Program-made: the position numbers and the translations under genes | Assembly (NCBI GenBank): GCA_032358255.1 | Contig: JAULBX010007440.1 | Location: forward strand, 54,249 to 118,248 | Origin: Heterotrichella gracilis | Lineage: Eukaryota; Sar; Xanthophyceae; Tribonematales; Xanthonemataceae | DNA length: 64,000 nt | Direction: 5' to 3' | Shown: positions 21,401-33,000 of the stretch, in pieces | Numbering within the stretch: the stretch's first letter is position 1 | How the letters are laid out: every line of letters begins with the position of its first letter | The notes under the pieces: model-generated | The model's input: the letters and a program-made list of their open reading frames with translations, nothing else | The model's database searches: none | What the model was told of the DNA's origin: nothing

Positions 21401-24400
21401 CCCACGCAGGCAATCACCCTTGTCTGCAACCCCGATGCTTCTGCCGAGTCCACAGCGCCTGCACAGGGTCCCGTGTCCCTACCAAAACCCTAAGAATCTT
21501 CTAAAACCTAGGCAAAATCCTAGCCTGCCAGACCCCAGATCCAACCAGGAGAACTCCAGATGAGCAGCCAAAACAAAACCCTTGGGCAAACCCTAAATGC
21601 GCAGGCAGCGGCCCTTACCTACAACCCCACACTCCGTCAAGTCCATGATGTAAAGTGGATCCGAGCAGAGTACTGTAACCCTACCAAAACCCTAAGAACC
21701 ATCCGAACCCCAGGCAAAACCCTAAAAGTACAGGCCAAAGTCCTTACCTGCAACCCTGCACTCCGCCAACCACATCACTGTGTGACGCGGAGCAGGGTTC
21801 TGTATCACTACGCAAACCCCAAGAACCACCCAAAACCCTAGGCAAAACCCTGGCCGCCCAGGTAGAACCCTTACGTACAACCCCACACTTGGACAAGTCC
21901 ATGATGTAATGCGGATCCGAGCAGAATAATGTAACCCTACCAAAACCGTAAGAACCACCCAAAACCCTAGGCAAAACCCTGGCTGCCCTGGTAAAATTCT
22001 TACTTAGAACCTCACACTTTGACAAGTCCATGAATGTGAGACTTGGGAAGGCATCCTTGGCACACCATGCGGGGGGAAGACTGGCCCAATTGAAAGACCC
22101 TCCCAACCTCCTGCACAGGGGGAGGAAATTGGTTATTCAGGGTTTAGGGTAAATAATTTAGGGTTCAGGGCAAAGGCTGGGCGGGGAGGGTGGGCCCAGA
22201 GAAGGAGACCCCAAATCTCCTGCACCGAGGGCAAGGGGGGAGATTAGGGGCCTTTAGGGTATAGGTAAGCCAAGGGCCACATGCGCCGACTATATCCAGC
22301 AGACCTCAAGTCGTGGGATCAATAGGTGGTTCGAACAGTGCCAGGAAAGAGCTGGCGCTTCATGTGCAAGGCTGACTGCTAATCTGGCTGTACTGCTGGA
22401 ATGCACATATGGAATTTACTAAACAACTAACTAGGGTTTAGGCGTGAGGGTGTAGTGTTTGTTGGTCAGAAGTTGAAGGCTGTTGTTTCCCACGCCTAAA
22501 CATTGTGCAACTGTTTGCGCAACTTGCCATATGGCATGCCAAACCCTTGCCCATGCGAAGGGTTCCCGAACTTGAGCTTGGGAAAAACTCTCGCAAGGGT
22601 GTGAACCCTGAAACACTGGTCCCTGCTGCCATTGCGGGGGAGGGTATGGGATACGGTTTTTCAAAGGCGTCCCCACATGGGGAGCACGCACAGACCAACC
22701 AGCACGGGTTCTAAGGGTTCCTACAGGTTGGCAAAGGGTGATCTAGGATTTTCTAGGGTTTCCTAGGGTTAGCAAAGGGTCTTCTAGGGTTTGGTACTCA
22801 CAGTATTTGTAGGGTTTTCATGGCTGCCAGCTCGCCCGGAAACGCTCCCGGTAACCCTAGCCCACTCGCCACGCGGCCAAGGCTGCCTGATAGATCGCTG
22901 CAAATCCACAAGGAAGAAATAAATACATAAATACATAAATAAGGAAACATGAATGGGGGTAGTATGTGTCAGAATGACGGGTTGCGGTGTGATGCGTGGC
23001 GTGTGGAATCGGATCATGTGGGATCATATGGCATCTGATCATGATTCATGTCCAAAACGCACAATAAGGCAACAACAACAATGGTTTTTTTTATAACATT
23101 ACAATAAAAACAATGGCCAGCACAGTCCTGGACTACCATTGGCACCCTCCCCCACCAACCCCTTGTCCTCCCCTCCAATTACCGTACATCTCTATCACTC
23201 CCCCCTCCGCATTGCAGCGAATTCCGGCCAGATGGCAGGGGTCCTTGTTAATGAGCCCCTCTTCCCGCTGGAATCTGTCCTTCAGTGAGGGGCTCAATTT
23301 CAGGAATGCGCGCAGCGCAACACCTGCGCAAGGAGGGTTTCACTGTGGGGAGGCAATGTTTCCATTAGGGTTTTGTTATAACAGGGACTGCATTAGGGTT
23401 TTGTCCTAAAGGGTTGTGCAGTCAGGTCAGCTTGGTGGTATGGTGGACACAGGGGGTTGCATGCGTAGGGTTTGAGTAGGGTATTCATGGGCCTATGGTT
23501 GGTAATAACCAGATGTGCAATGCCACAGATGTAGGGTTTTACTAGGGTTTCATCACTATATTCACAAGGTTTTCCAAGTGTATGTTGGGTCACCCTAGAC
23601 ACACACACTTGGCTACCGCCTGCAGCATTGGATCCCTAGGGATGCACCAGGGTCTCCATTTGCTAGGGTTTTGACTAGGGTTTCTGCCAGGGTTTCATTT
23701 AGGAGTTTTCCGGGTTGGACCACACAAACTTGGACTCTAGCAACTGGGCAGCCTTCCAAAGTAGAGAGGTTTCACCAGGGTTTTCGCAAGGGTTTATTGA
23801 AAGGGTGTCCACCAGGGTTCTCACTAGGGTTTTCCCAGTCAAGTACCGTCTGCTGCCTTGCTCAGTGTGGTAGGTGGTAGTGGCATGGCCATGTTGGACC
23901 ACACATACTTGGCCTCAAGCAACTGCGCAAGCGCCCTCCCCACGTTCAGCCTCCCCTGGAAACGTGCAAGGGGGGGTAAGCGTCTTGATGCTGGTGCACA
24001 GCCTGGGTTTTACACTAACCTTAACCTTTTCCCTGGGGGATTTCACTTGGTCAACGTGCACATGTGATGCATCAAGTGGATGCTTCCCCTATGTATATAT
24101 TTTATATATATATTCTTTTCTTTTGTTTTCCCTAAACATGGGCAAAGGGGGTTTGGGAGTCTTGATGCTGGTGCCCAGCCCTGGGGTTTTCACTTGATCA
24201 GAATGAACATGTGGTGTATCAAGTGGGTGTACGATTCCGCACCTGTGTCTTTTTATACGTGAATGGTTTTCGCCTGTAGAGCGCGAGTTTGCTCTTTGCA
24301 TGCCTCCCCGGGGTCGGGAAATCGCCCCGCCCGGGAGTTGTCTATGTCGATGTATTGAAAAGTCTTCAATAGTCTTTGAAATTTGACGTTGCAACGGGTT

Positions 24401-27400
24401 TTTTCATTATTCTGTTATTCTGTATCAAGTGGATGCCTCCCCTGCAAACGTGCAAGGGGGGAATGGTGAGGGGGGCACAGCTATCATTAGGGTTGAGTTT
24501 AGGGTTCAAATTCAGCAGCAGGGCAGCCGCCACAACCACCACCAAGCAGTAGGTCTACATCTTTGCCACCCTGGACATTTCCTGTTTTAGGATTTAAGTT
24601 GGGTTTCACGCTCAGCAGCATGGCACTTAATTACACCAAATGACAGCGGGCTCTCTACCGCATCCTGCCACCCTGGAAAAATTCCAGTTTGTAGCAATTT
24701 CCATCTACCCCGCTGGCCGCAATCCCTCGGAAGGCGTCCATTTGATCCACGGTCCCCATGAGAATATCCTTGAGCTGCTTAGGGTTCAGGTTAGGGTTCA
24801 CGCTCAGCAGCAGGGCAGCCGCCCCAGCCACCATAGGGCACGCCATTGAGGTCCCTGATTGCTGGGCATAGGCAGTGGTGTGGGTTACCGTGCTTAAAAT
24901 CCAGTGGCCGGGGGCTGCGATGTGCACCAATTTCCTGCGCAAAGGGAAGGCAGCAGTGGATTCCATGGCTTTTCCCATAGCTTGCGGCAAGCATTTGGGG
25001 GTTGGAATGGGAATGTAAAAGAAATTTCGAAAGAGCAGGCCCCAGGGCACTTGCTTTGTAGCACAGCGCTTAACACCACTGCCTATGCCCAGGAATCTGG
25101 GACCTATAAATAGAGTTTAGGGTTTAATACTCTATACATAGGTCCCTGATCATGATTCCTGGACATGGGCAGTGGTGTTGAGCGCTGTGCAAATAACAAG
25201 TGCTGGGGGACCGTCATGCTGTTTAAAATGTTGCGATGTTTGAAAGTGTTATTTAGTTATGTCGTTTCAAAGTGGTGTGTTCTGGTGTGGAGTGGTGGGG
25301 AGTTGTGCTGGGAAATACGACTCCCTTCAAGGCGGTTTGTAAGGAAAGGGCGGAGGGTGGAGGTGATTCACATAACATAATATACATACGGTAATTGGAA
25401 AGGGGAGAAGGCACTCACTGGTCGTATTGCGAGAAATACGCAAGGCCATCCGAATAGGTGGATGCCGCCACGTTGATCTGCCCCTCCAAATTGTAGCCAT
25501 TTGGGTATCCCAGCAGGCCTAGGGAGGATCCCAGGGCACTGACATTTGCGCCGTCATTTCCAGCCGAGGTAACAAATAGGATGTCTGCAAGGTGGGGAAA
25601 GGGAAGGGTTAGCATGCTGACGTTTGTGGTAGGGTTTGTGGTAGGGTTGGGTCCATATTTTATGGATACTCTATGTATTCACATTTTACATTTGAATGCA
25701 AATTTGGATACCCCAGCAGGTCTAAAGAGTATTCCGGGGCACTGGCATTTGCACCATCATTTCCGGCTGAACTGACAAATAGAATGTCTGCAGGAAAAGC
25801 ACGAGTATTAGGGTTTTGCGTAGGGTTTGGTGTAGGGTTTCAAGGTGTGCGGCACGTAAATACCAGGAAGAAGAATGCAATGGCATGCCACTTTTGGCAT
25901 ATTTCTGGAAGTGTGCGCACTTACATCCATTCTGGGTATAAATGTGTTCATTTTTTTCTTTATGAATATGATATGAGTAAAATGAGACCGGCAAGCGTCC
26001 AATCTCACAATAAAACCAACTCAAATCTACCCAGTGGAGCCAAAATAGATAAATAAATAAATAAATATCTACGCAGTGGGAGCCAGAATAAATAAATAAA
26101 TAAATAGATGTCTACCCAGTGGGAGCCATCCTTGTTGTCTTGCGAGCCCGGGTTGGCTCCCTGAATGTGACTGTCAAATAAAATCTTGTAAAATGAAATC
26201 TTGTTTTCCAAGATATCCCTGGCCGCTGAACTAATTACAAAATTTCTTTTTGAAAATAGAGACAGCATTTACAATGTTTAGTATTTACAAAATTTACTGT
26301 CTCTAGTGGTGAGCCTAGTCTGGATATTCTGTTCAATTATGTTCTTAGGGATTAGGGTTTTTAGTATACATACTGCCCTTGGTGGTGAGCTCAATTAGAA
26401 CATCCTTCCTGAAGCTGTTTAGAGTTTAGTGTTTAGGGTCTAGGGTGTGTAGGTACGTACTGCCTTTGGTGGTGAGCTCTGTTAGAGCATCCTTTTCAAT
26501 GCTCAATTGCTCGGCGGTGAAAGGATTGGAGGCCTGTGCGAACCCCCCAAATGTCACAGTTATGACACGGGCCTTCACACTCCTGCAGCGGGGCCCAAAA
26601 TGCATGTCATCAGGGAGAGTAAAACCCTAGGGAAGGGTTTAGGGAATAGAGGTGGTGGCCTGCATGTATGACACTCCGTGCAGGGGGGTGGAAACCCTAG
26701 GGAAGGGTCCAGTGAGGCGGAAAAAGGGGGAATAGGTGGCAGTGCACCAGGAGATTAAACACCAGATGTAAGATGCAAGGGTTCGAGGGTTTCCCCCGCA
26801 AACCCTACACGCACATCTGCAGTCAATGGGACGTCCAGTGTGTGATGACCCATGTTAATAAGCGGGGGCCAAGCATTTTTTCCTGAATGATGACCAGGTT
26901 TTTCAAGGGTTTAGGGTGGGAGGAGTCACCCTTTCCAACCCTGCACTTTCTGAGAGGTCTACCAATTCCAAAGAACTAGGGTCTAGGGTTTTGGATTACC
27001 TCGAGACCCTAGCTGCGTACCTGCAGTAGCTGTAGCAGGCCAGCATGGCCGATGCGTTGTAGGGTATTCAAGGGCTTAGGGTTTTCAAGGGTTGAGGGTT
27101 GAGGGTTTCCCTCCCAGACCCTAGTCCCGCACCTGCAGTAGCTGTAGCAGGCCAGCACCGCCGATGCGCTGAATGCAGGATCAATGAAATTTGTCACTGG
27201 GGCTCTAGGCCCGACTTTGCAAGGGATGAGCGTGACCTGTGCAGGGAAGGGGTGGATGTAGAATGTAAAAGAGGGGGAGGGGAATGGTGCACAAGGGGGT
27301 AAAAGGGGGGATAAAGGGGTGTGTAGGGAATCAAGGAGGCGCTGACAGGGGGAGTAGGATAGTTCCAATTTCCCTAGCGCCCATCTCCCCATGGCTGCCA

Positions 27401-29279
27401 TGACCTGCTCGCAATATTTTGTAAACAACATTCTGCAATTTAATTGTTTATCTTCTACGTGCTTCTATGTACTGTCATACGTACTACTTCGGTGCACAAG
27501 ATGAACCCACGTATGTAAGACAAACTCGCATTTCACCCCTTGCCTCCACACGCGTTCCATGCCAGTCGCCATCGTACATGCCACGCCCCTTAGGCAGCAT
27601 GCTGTGTCAGACCAGGGGTAACAATTTAAAAAAATTCATGCACTTAAGCACCCCCTCACCCCCACCCCACCACACCCACCTGCTGGTTTGGCCCCCTTGG
27701 CGCAAACCCCGTTATCACAAAATGCATGAAAGCACCCCACCTCCCACCCACCCCACCCGCACCCCACCTGTTGAGTCACCCCCGTGACTCCAATCCCATT
27801 ATCTCCCCTGGCCCCCACGATCCTTGCCACATGCGTCCCATGCGAGTCGTCATCGTACATGCCACCCCCCTTGGAAAGCACATTGTACCACAGACCAGGG
27901 GTGACGTTGTCTCGAATGTCTGGGTGAGTCACATCCAATCCGGTGTCGATGATGCACACCCGCACGCTTTTCTTCCCTATCACCCCCTTGGACCATGCGT
28001 AGGGGGCAGCTATGCGTTCAAGACCCCATTGTTTTGAGAGTAGGGGGTCGGAGGGGGTGTGGAGGTTAGGGGGGGCAGGAGGGGGTGGGTTTTTTGCGTG
28101 TGGGGGTGAAGGGCGTCTGGTGGCGGGGGCCTTTCTTGGTGGGGGCCTGCGCTTGGTGGGGGGTGGGGTGGGGTGCTTGGAGCGTGGTGGGGGCTTGCGG
28201 CGGGGTGGTGGTGGGTGGGAGCGGAGGGGATAGTAATACCAATCAGGTTCGGCCTTGAGCACACCTGTGGAGGTGGTGGGGGTTGGAGGGGGGTTGGAGG
28301 TGTGGGAGGGAGGTGTCAAAGGCACGAGTGGGGAGTGCATGTTTGGTGCAAGGGAGGAATGCGTATTTGGCACAAGCGGGCGGGTGATAAATCGTGGAAA
28401 TGACTGGGGGTAACAAAAGGTGGCATGGCATTGGATCTTGAAGGGGTTTGAAACTCGCAGCGGTAAACCCTAAACCCTCAAAGTCGTTGACTGGCCCCGC
28501 TAAGCCAGAAGTGGATGGCACAGTCTGTAAGCAGCTAGGGGTTTGATGGGGTTTCATGCATCCCCGGATCCCATTGTGTAGGGTATGCGGCCAGGGTTTC
28601 TTGTAACCCCGACCCCACTGCCAGTGTATACCTATAGGGTATACAGCTAGGGTTTCCGAGGGTTTCTCCCCTCCCTACCTTCCAGGGCCAAAGCCTGCTC
28701 TGCTTTCGCCAGTGCGTCCTCCTCCCCCTCAAATGTGACCAAATACAGGCCCTCACCCAGGCTCTTTGTCACATTTACGCCCCCATCAACTGCCATCGAT
28801 TGGGTGCTGTACCTCCCCCCCTGCCGCATTTTTACCACCAGGGAATTTGGGGCATATTTTGGGGCTCCAAGGGGGATGGTGCGCAGGCGGGCAGCCACCT
28901 GTGGGGGGGGGGATCGGTAGGGTTGGTGGATTAGATTGTGGTAGGGTTTAACTTATGGTGAGTGGTGTGGGGGGCACGGGTTTGGCTAGCGACTTGCCGG
29001 CAAATAGGATGTGTATAGGTAGTTTGCTGCATGCATTTCATTCCTGCAGTAAACTTTAAGGTGCAGTACACGCCACACGACAAGGGCAAATCGGAGTAAC
29101 TCCGCACCCTCCCTATTAGGGTATTCGCATTCAATGCAATTTGCATGACCTTAGTGGTTTCCCCCCGCTGCCCCTGCATACCACTTTACCTTGTCACTGG
29201 TCCCCACCACCAGCACCAGCACCACCAGTACCCACTGGCACCAGCCACGTGTGCTACCTCCACCACCACCGCCCCTCAT
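18475..29279 (-). CDS. Secreted subtilisin-type protease fused to leucine-rich repeats (copy A)
   Basis: Fifteen exons join exactly into 877 aa: 29279-29190, 28898-28679, 28264-27768, 27236-27133, 26582-26461, 25584-25419, 24934-24709, 23955-23847, 23323-23188, 22897-22802, 22110-22004, 20983-20834, 20125-19897, 19558-19395 and 18692-18475 (stop TAA). Order of parts: signal peptide with a Val/Leu core (residues 1-30); an I9-like propeptide (about 31-104); a basic proline-rich linker (about 116-175); the S8 catalytic domain with D210 (IIDTGLDV), H245 (DSHGTHVA), N354 (AGNDGAN) and S429 (SGTSMACP); a closing block GRLNVGRALAQLLEAKYVW; an LRR-capping domain (ALRAFLKLSPSL, NKDPCHLAGIRCNAEGG); then LRRs (IEIDLSGSLG, LTDLSLASNSL, LKLEHNFLSGTLP) ending in a cysteine-containing tail (GLCGPIPTN). 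The residue after HVA is Arg (R251) instead of the usual Gly. The protein is probably secreted or wall-bound; targets are unknown. The donor after exon 7 (GTAGAT) is weak. Confidence 0.85.
18785..18895 (-). repeat. Decayed copy of the last exon of subtilase-LRR A
   Basis: Repeats the start of exon 15 (acceptor region, WGxPxxFTSLQ and GxxGLCGP codons). A run of C after the acceptor breaks the frame, and a TAA falls where the real exon has CAA. It therefore cannot replace the real exon at 18692-18475. Confidence 0.7.
18899..19003 (+). repeat. GTGTG-rich microsatellite
   Basis: Imperfect repeats of TGTGGTG / GGTGTGT on the plus strand, inside the last intron of subtilase-LRR copy A. Long open frames on both strands here are a by-product of the repeat. 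Confidence 0.8.
20579..20782 (-). repeat. Three echoes of LRR exon 12 (copy A)
   Basis: Three copies (about 20579-20620, 20661-20704, 20735-20780) of the exon 12 end plus donor follow the real exon end at 20834. Each carries the LSLASNSL codons and ends in GTGCGTGCC or close to it. They are separated by short runs of the heptamer TTTAGGG (plus-strand reading). None has a complete exon body. Confidence 0.8.
21119..21295 (+). repeat. 21-bp minisatellite in an intron
   Basis: About eight units of GATCACACGGGTGTTCAAGGC with few variants, in intron 11 of subtilase-LRR copy A. The unit length is divisible by three, so several frames stay open, which explains the spurious reading frames here. It is followed by three copies of AAACCCTTATGC. 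Confidence 0.85.
21614..21912 (-). repeat. Three echoes of LRR exon 11 (copy A)
   Basis: Three partial copies of the exon 11 end plus donor (about 21614-21655, 21741-21780, 21868-21912) lie in the intron after the real exon (22110-22004). They read variants of FMDLSKCEVL followed by GTAAG or GTAAGG-type donors and are separated by CCCTA-rich spacers. Confidence 0.75.
22331..22410. repeat. Dispersed repeat, copy 3
   Basis: The best preserved copy. It starts near GGTTCGAACAGTGCCAGGA and contains TGCAAGGCTGACTGCTAATC and TACTGCTGGAATGCAC. It lies in intron 10 of subtilase-LRR copy A. GGTTCGAAC resembles an RNA polymerase III B box, but I cannot fold the element into a tRNA. Confidence 0.55.
26047..26104. 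repeat. AAAT tetranucleotide runs within a duplicated segment
   Basis: Two runs of AAATAAATAAAT separated by a repeated CAGTGGGAGCCA motif, in intron 5 of subtilase-LRR copy A. A similar AAAT run occurs at about 32946-32990 in copy B, between two copies of its exon 10. Confidence 0.75.
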
Positions 29280-30085
29280 GCTTTCCCGGGTTTGGCACTG
29301 CCCCCATGGCCAGGCTTTGGGAAGACATCTATGATATATATTATATATATATCTATTATTCCTGAGAAATGGCCAATGGCAAGTCTGGGTCCGCATCCCG
29401 GGGGGCATGCCCGGGACTCCACCTGGTGACAGTGTATGGTGGAAAGGAACTGGCCGTTGCTGCAGTGTAGCACGGCTAGTGCATCGACTTCAATAACAGT
29501 CTGGATGGCGTGGCGTTCAGAGGTCTATTACACTGCTTGCGGCAGTGTTTGAAATATATGCATGCATTAATGGGCTTAGGGTTTAGCTCAGCCCTAGGGT
29601 ATCACCAGCACAACTCCAACTTGTGACAAAATACCAAGAAATGCAGGTTAGATAATGGCATGTCAAAGTAACTTTAAAAACATAATGACATGTCAAAGTA
29701 ACTTTAAAAACTGATTTATAAACTGAGCCCCAAAAAGGTATCATTATAATTAGAATAAAATGAACCCCTGAGCTAACCCCACAGGAGTGGTAGGAGTAGG
29801 GGGAGCCTCGTGACCTCACCGAAAATACCAATCAGCAAAAAATCTTGCAATTATGTCTTTCGCCATAAGAATCATAAGTGCATATGTAAGCCCACAGGGG
29901 AGACATGTATATGGCGTAAACAGTGCCAGGACCGAACACACCAAACTGCTTGGCGCTGCATGCGCAAGCCTGACTAGACTGACTGCTAGCAGGTCTGTAA
30001 AAAATGCTGGAGTGCATACAAGTGACCCAGTTCAACTTTTAGTAAATTGTCCAATTGTCCATAGCAATCACACAGCAATCTCCCC
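29280..30085. other. Intergenic spacer between the two subtilase-LRR genes
   Basis: About 800 bp between the stop of copy B and the start of copy A. It should hold the copy A promoter and the copy B 3' end. It contains a perfect-looking direct repeat of about 30 bp (CATGTCAAAGTAACTTTAAAAAC, first 20 given as CATGTCAAAGTAACTTTAAA) near 29660 and 29692, and the fourth copy of the dispersed repeat (29918-30020). No TATA box or terminator is convincing. Confidence 0.45.
29918..30020. repeat. Dispersed repeat, copy 4
   Basis: Contains AACAGTGCCAGGACCG, GGCGCTGCATGCGCAAGCC, GACTGACTGCTAGC and TGCTGGAGTGCATAC, in the same order as the copy at 22331-22410. It lies between the stop of subtilase-LRR copy B and the start of copy A. 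Confidence 0.5.
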
Positions 30086-33000
30086 CTACGCGCACACTCT
30101 GAGCCCTTTGGGGTAAATGAACCTCTCGTTCTCTGACCCATCATAGGAGGAGTAGGCTGGGTAACCCTCCACCACTTGCACCGCGATTTTGGCCAAGCGT
30201 GCCGGCAGGGGGCCGCACAGCCCCGGGCTCCCAGGGAAGAGCGATACGTATTGCAGGGATGTGAAATTCTTGGGGGCGCCCCAGGAGGGGGGGATGGCGC
30301 CTGCGGGTGGTTAGCGGTAGTGGTGGGTGGCGGGGGACGGCATGCAAAGGTAGCATGGGCGCCTGGAGTGCTTTTCCCCAGTGACGGGTGCGCAATCGAT
30401 CCTTTGCACAGATGCAGTTGCATGTGTTACATATGTATGTATAATCACGTGATATGTGTGCTTGTGCATGCTGGCATTGAGCCACACACGAGTGAATTCA
30501 TAATCCCGGGGATAGCGCTATTTGCTCGACACGTCCTTGAAGGCACCCCCAGCAGGGCGGGATGGCGCTCCCGGATGGGTGGGTGGGTGGTGGACCACTG
30601 GACTTGCTGGACTTAATGAGTCGCGAGGCAGGCCAGGGGTACATGCGGCATTGCTAGGGAGGATTTTACAAAAGGTGTGTAGGGATTGTTGAAGGGCCAA
30701 GGGTCTCAAGCTCGGCAACCCCAGGCAAGGGTTTCCACACAGGGTGTAGGGTTTCTCCAAGGGTTTAGGATTTAGGGTTCCCACCTTTGAAGCTGTTGTA
30801 GTGTAGCCTGAGCTCGGCAACCCCAGGTAGGGTTTGGGACAGCCAGGCGGGGAGGGTTCCGTTCAGTGAATTGTGCTCCAATTTCAGAGTGAACACCGGG
30901 AGCCTTGCGTGTTCCCAGGAGGAGGGGATGGGACCAGTGAGCTGGCACCTGGGGACAACAAAAAAAGACTGTCAACCATTGGAAAAATACGTCATTTTGC
31001 AAGTAGGGTGCCATATGCATGTAGTGGAGTAGTGGCCGTAGTAATAGAGGGTTTCCTGCAGGTGTATTGTTGGCCTTTCTGATAGGGTTTTATCCTCAAC
31101 TACCCTGCTAAAGGTTGGATAAATCCTTGAATAGGGTTTTGGGTTTAAAAATATGCACACACCTACAGTCAAACACGTGGCCACTTGGGGCCCGGCCAAA
31201 CCCTTGAACATATTTTAGGGTTTAGGGTTTGCCCTCACCTGGCCAGGTAGAGGTCTGACAAACCCTTGAAGAGGGTTTTGCCACGCTGCGCCCCTGGCAA
31301 TCGCCCCTTGAGAGGGTTTCCAATCAGGCTCAGCGCATTCAGCTGAGGCATTCCCTCCCTTTGTGCTACGTACGATGGTAGCCCCCCTGTTAGGGTATTG
31401 AACCGCAGGCCCAATGCCCTAAGGGAGGGGAAGGCCCCGGGTCCGAACCAGGAGGGGGGCAGGACACCTGCAGGTGACAATGGATTGGGGTTTAGGATTC
31501 AGGCTTTGGGGTTTTAGTGTTTTTCCGGCCCTGTAAGAAAGTGCTGGGACGGCCCTACTACATGCATTCCAGCCAATTTAGCAATCTGAGAAGCCTAGGT
31601 CCCTAATAATGAAAATCCTAGAATGGGTCGCATACCTTGCAGGGTGTTGTTGGAGAGGGATAGATCAGTCAAAACGGGGAAGCTGGCAGCCCAGGAGGGA
31701 GGTAGGATCCCTGTGAGCTGGTTGTAAGGCAGGATGAGGCTCTCCAGGCGAGGTAGGGAGGATGCATGCTTCACGGGGAGGGAACCTGTTGTGAAATGGG
31801 GATGGGACTAAATGAGACCTTGGTTGGGGACTAGGAACAATGTAGAGCAGGTCTGGGGATATAAATGATTCATAATTTTAGTGCCCATGGTTGGAGGTGA
31901 AGGGTGGGGGGTTGAGCGTGTGGGTAGGGTCAATGGCGTCATGGTTGTAGGGCAGAATGAGGCTCTCCAGCCGTGGGAGGGGACGCATGCATAGCGGGGA
32001 GGTAACCTGTGGGGGAGAGGCAGAGGTGTGTAAGGTGTATGACCAAGGTCAATTTTTGGGGCACCAACGGCAAGAACACCCTTGTGTTAACTCTAATCGC
32101 GCAGGCAATCCACCCCCTTACCCACAACCCAGCACCCCGTCTAGTCCATGGTGTGCAGCGGAGCAGAGTGTTGTATCCATACCAAACCCTAACCGCGTGG
32201 GTAAAAACCCTTACCTACAACCCCGCACTCCGTCAAGTCCATGAAGGCGAGGCGGGGGAATGCACCCTTGGCAAGCCACTGGGCGGGAAAGGTGGCCCCA
32301 GAGAAAGAGCCTCCTAACCTCCTGTGCCAGGAGAAAAGGGGTGGACCGACATTAGGGGCTTGTAGGATAAACTAGGGTTTAGGGCACCAGGGTTTAGGGT
32401 CTAAGCTGGAGCAACTTGTGCACTTACGCCTGCATGCTCCCACACCTTATATTTGTGCAACAAATACTCTCAAATGCAAGCCATAGAATGCACGTGCATG
32501 TGTCAGGTTCCCTGTGGATGGCAGGACCCTACGCAAGGGTTTTAGGGCATGCGGCGGGGGGGCACTGCTAGCAGGGGCGTGCCATGATGACCAGGCCATG
32601 CCAAACCTTGTCACAGGTGCATGGTGACAGAACCCTAAACAAGGGTTTTAGGTGATCATTGCTGCGCTTGTGGGCGAGGGTAATGGTTAGGGTTTTTATA
32701 TCCATTTGACACTGAGAGGACATGCATATCCATTCGCATCTCATAGGAGGGGGGCACGCATAGATGAAATAGCAGGGATTTTGCAGGGTCCCTAGGGTTT
32801 GGCCATGGGGCTGCCTAGGGTTTTGGTGCGCACAGTATTTGTAGGGTTTTCATGGTTGCCAGCTCGCCAGGAAGCCCTCCCGATAGCTCCAACCCATTCC
32901 CCACGCGGCCAAGGCTGCCTGATAGGTCTCTGCAAACCACAAGGAAGGAATAAATACATAAATAAATGGATAAACAAATAAATAAATAAGGAAACAGATG

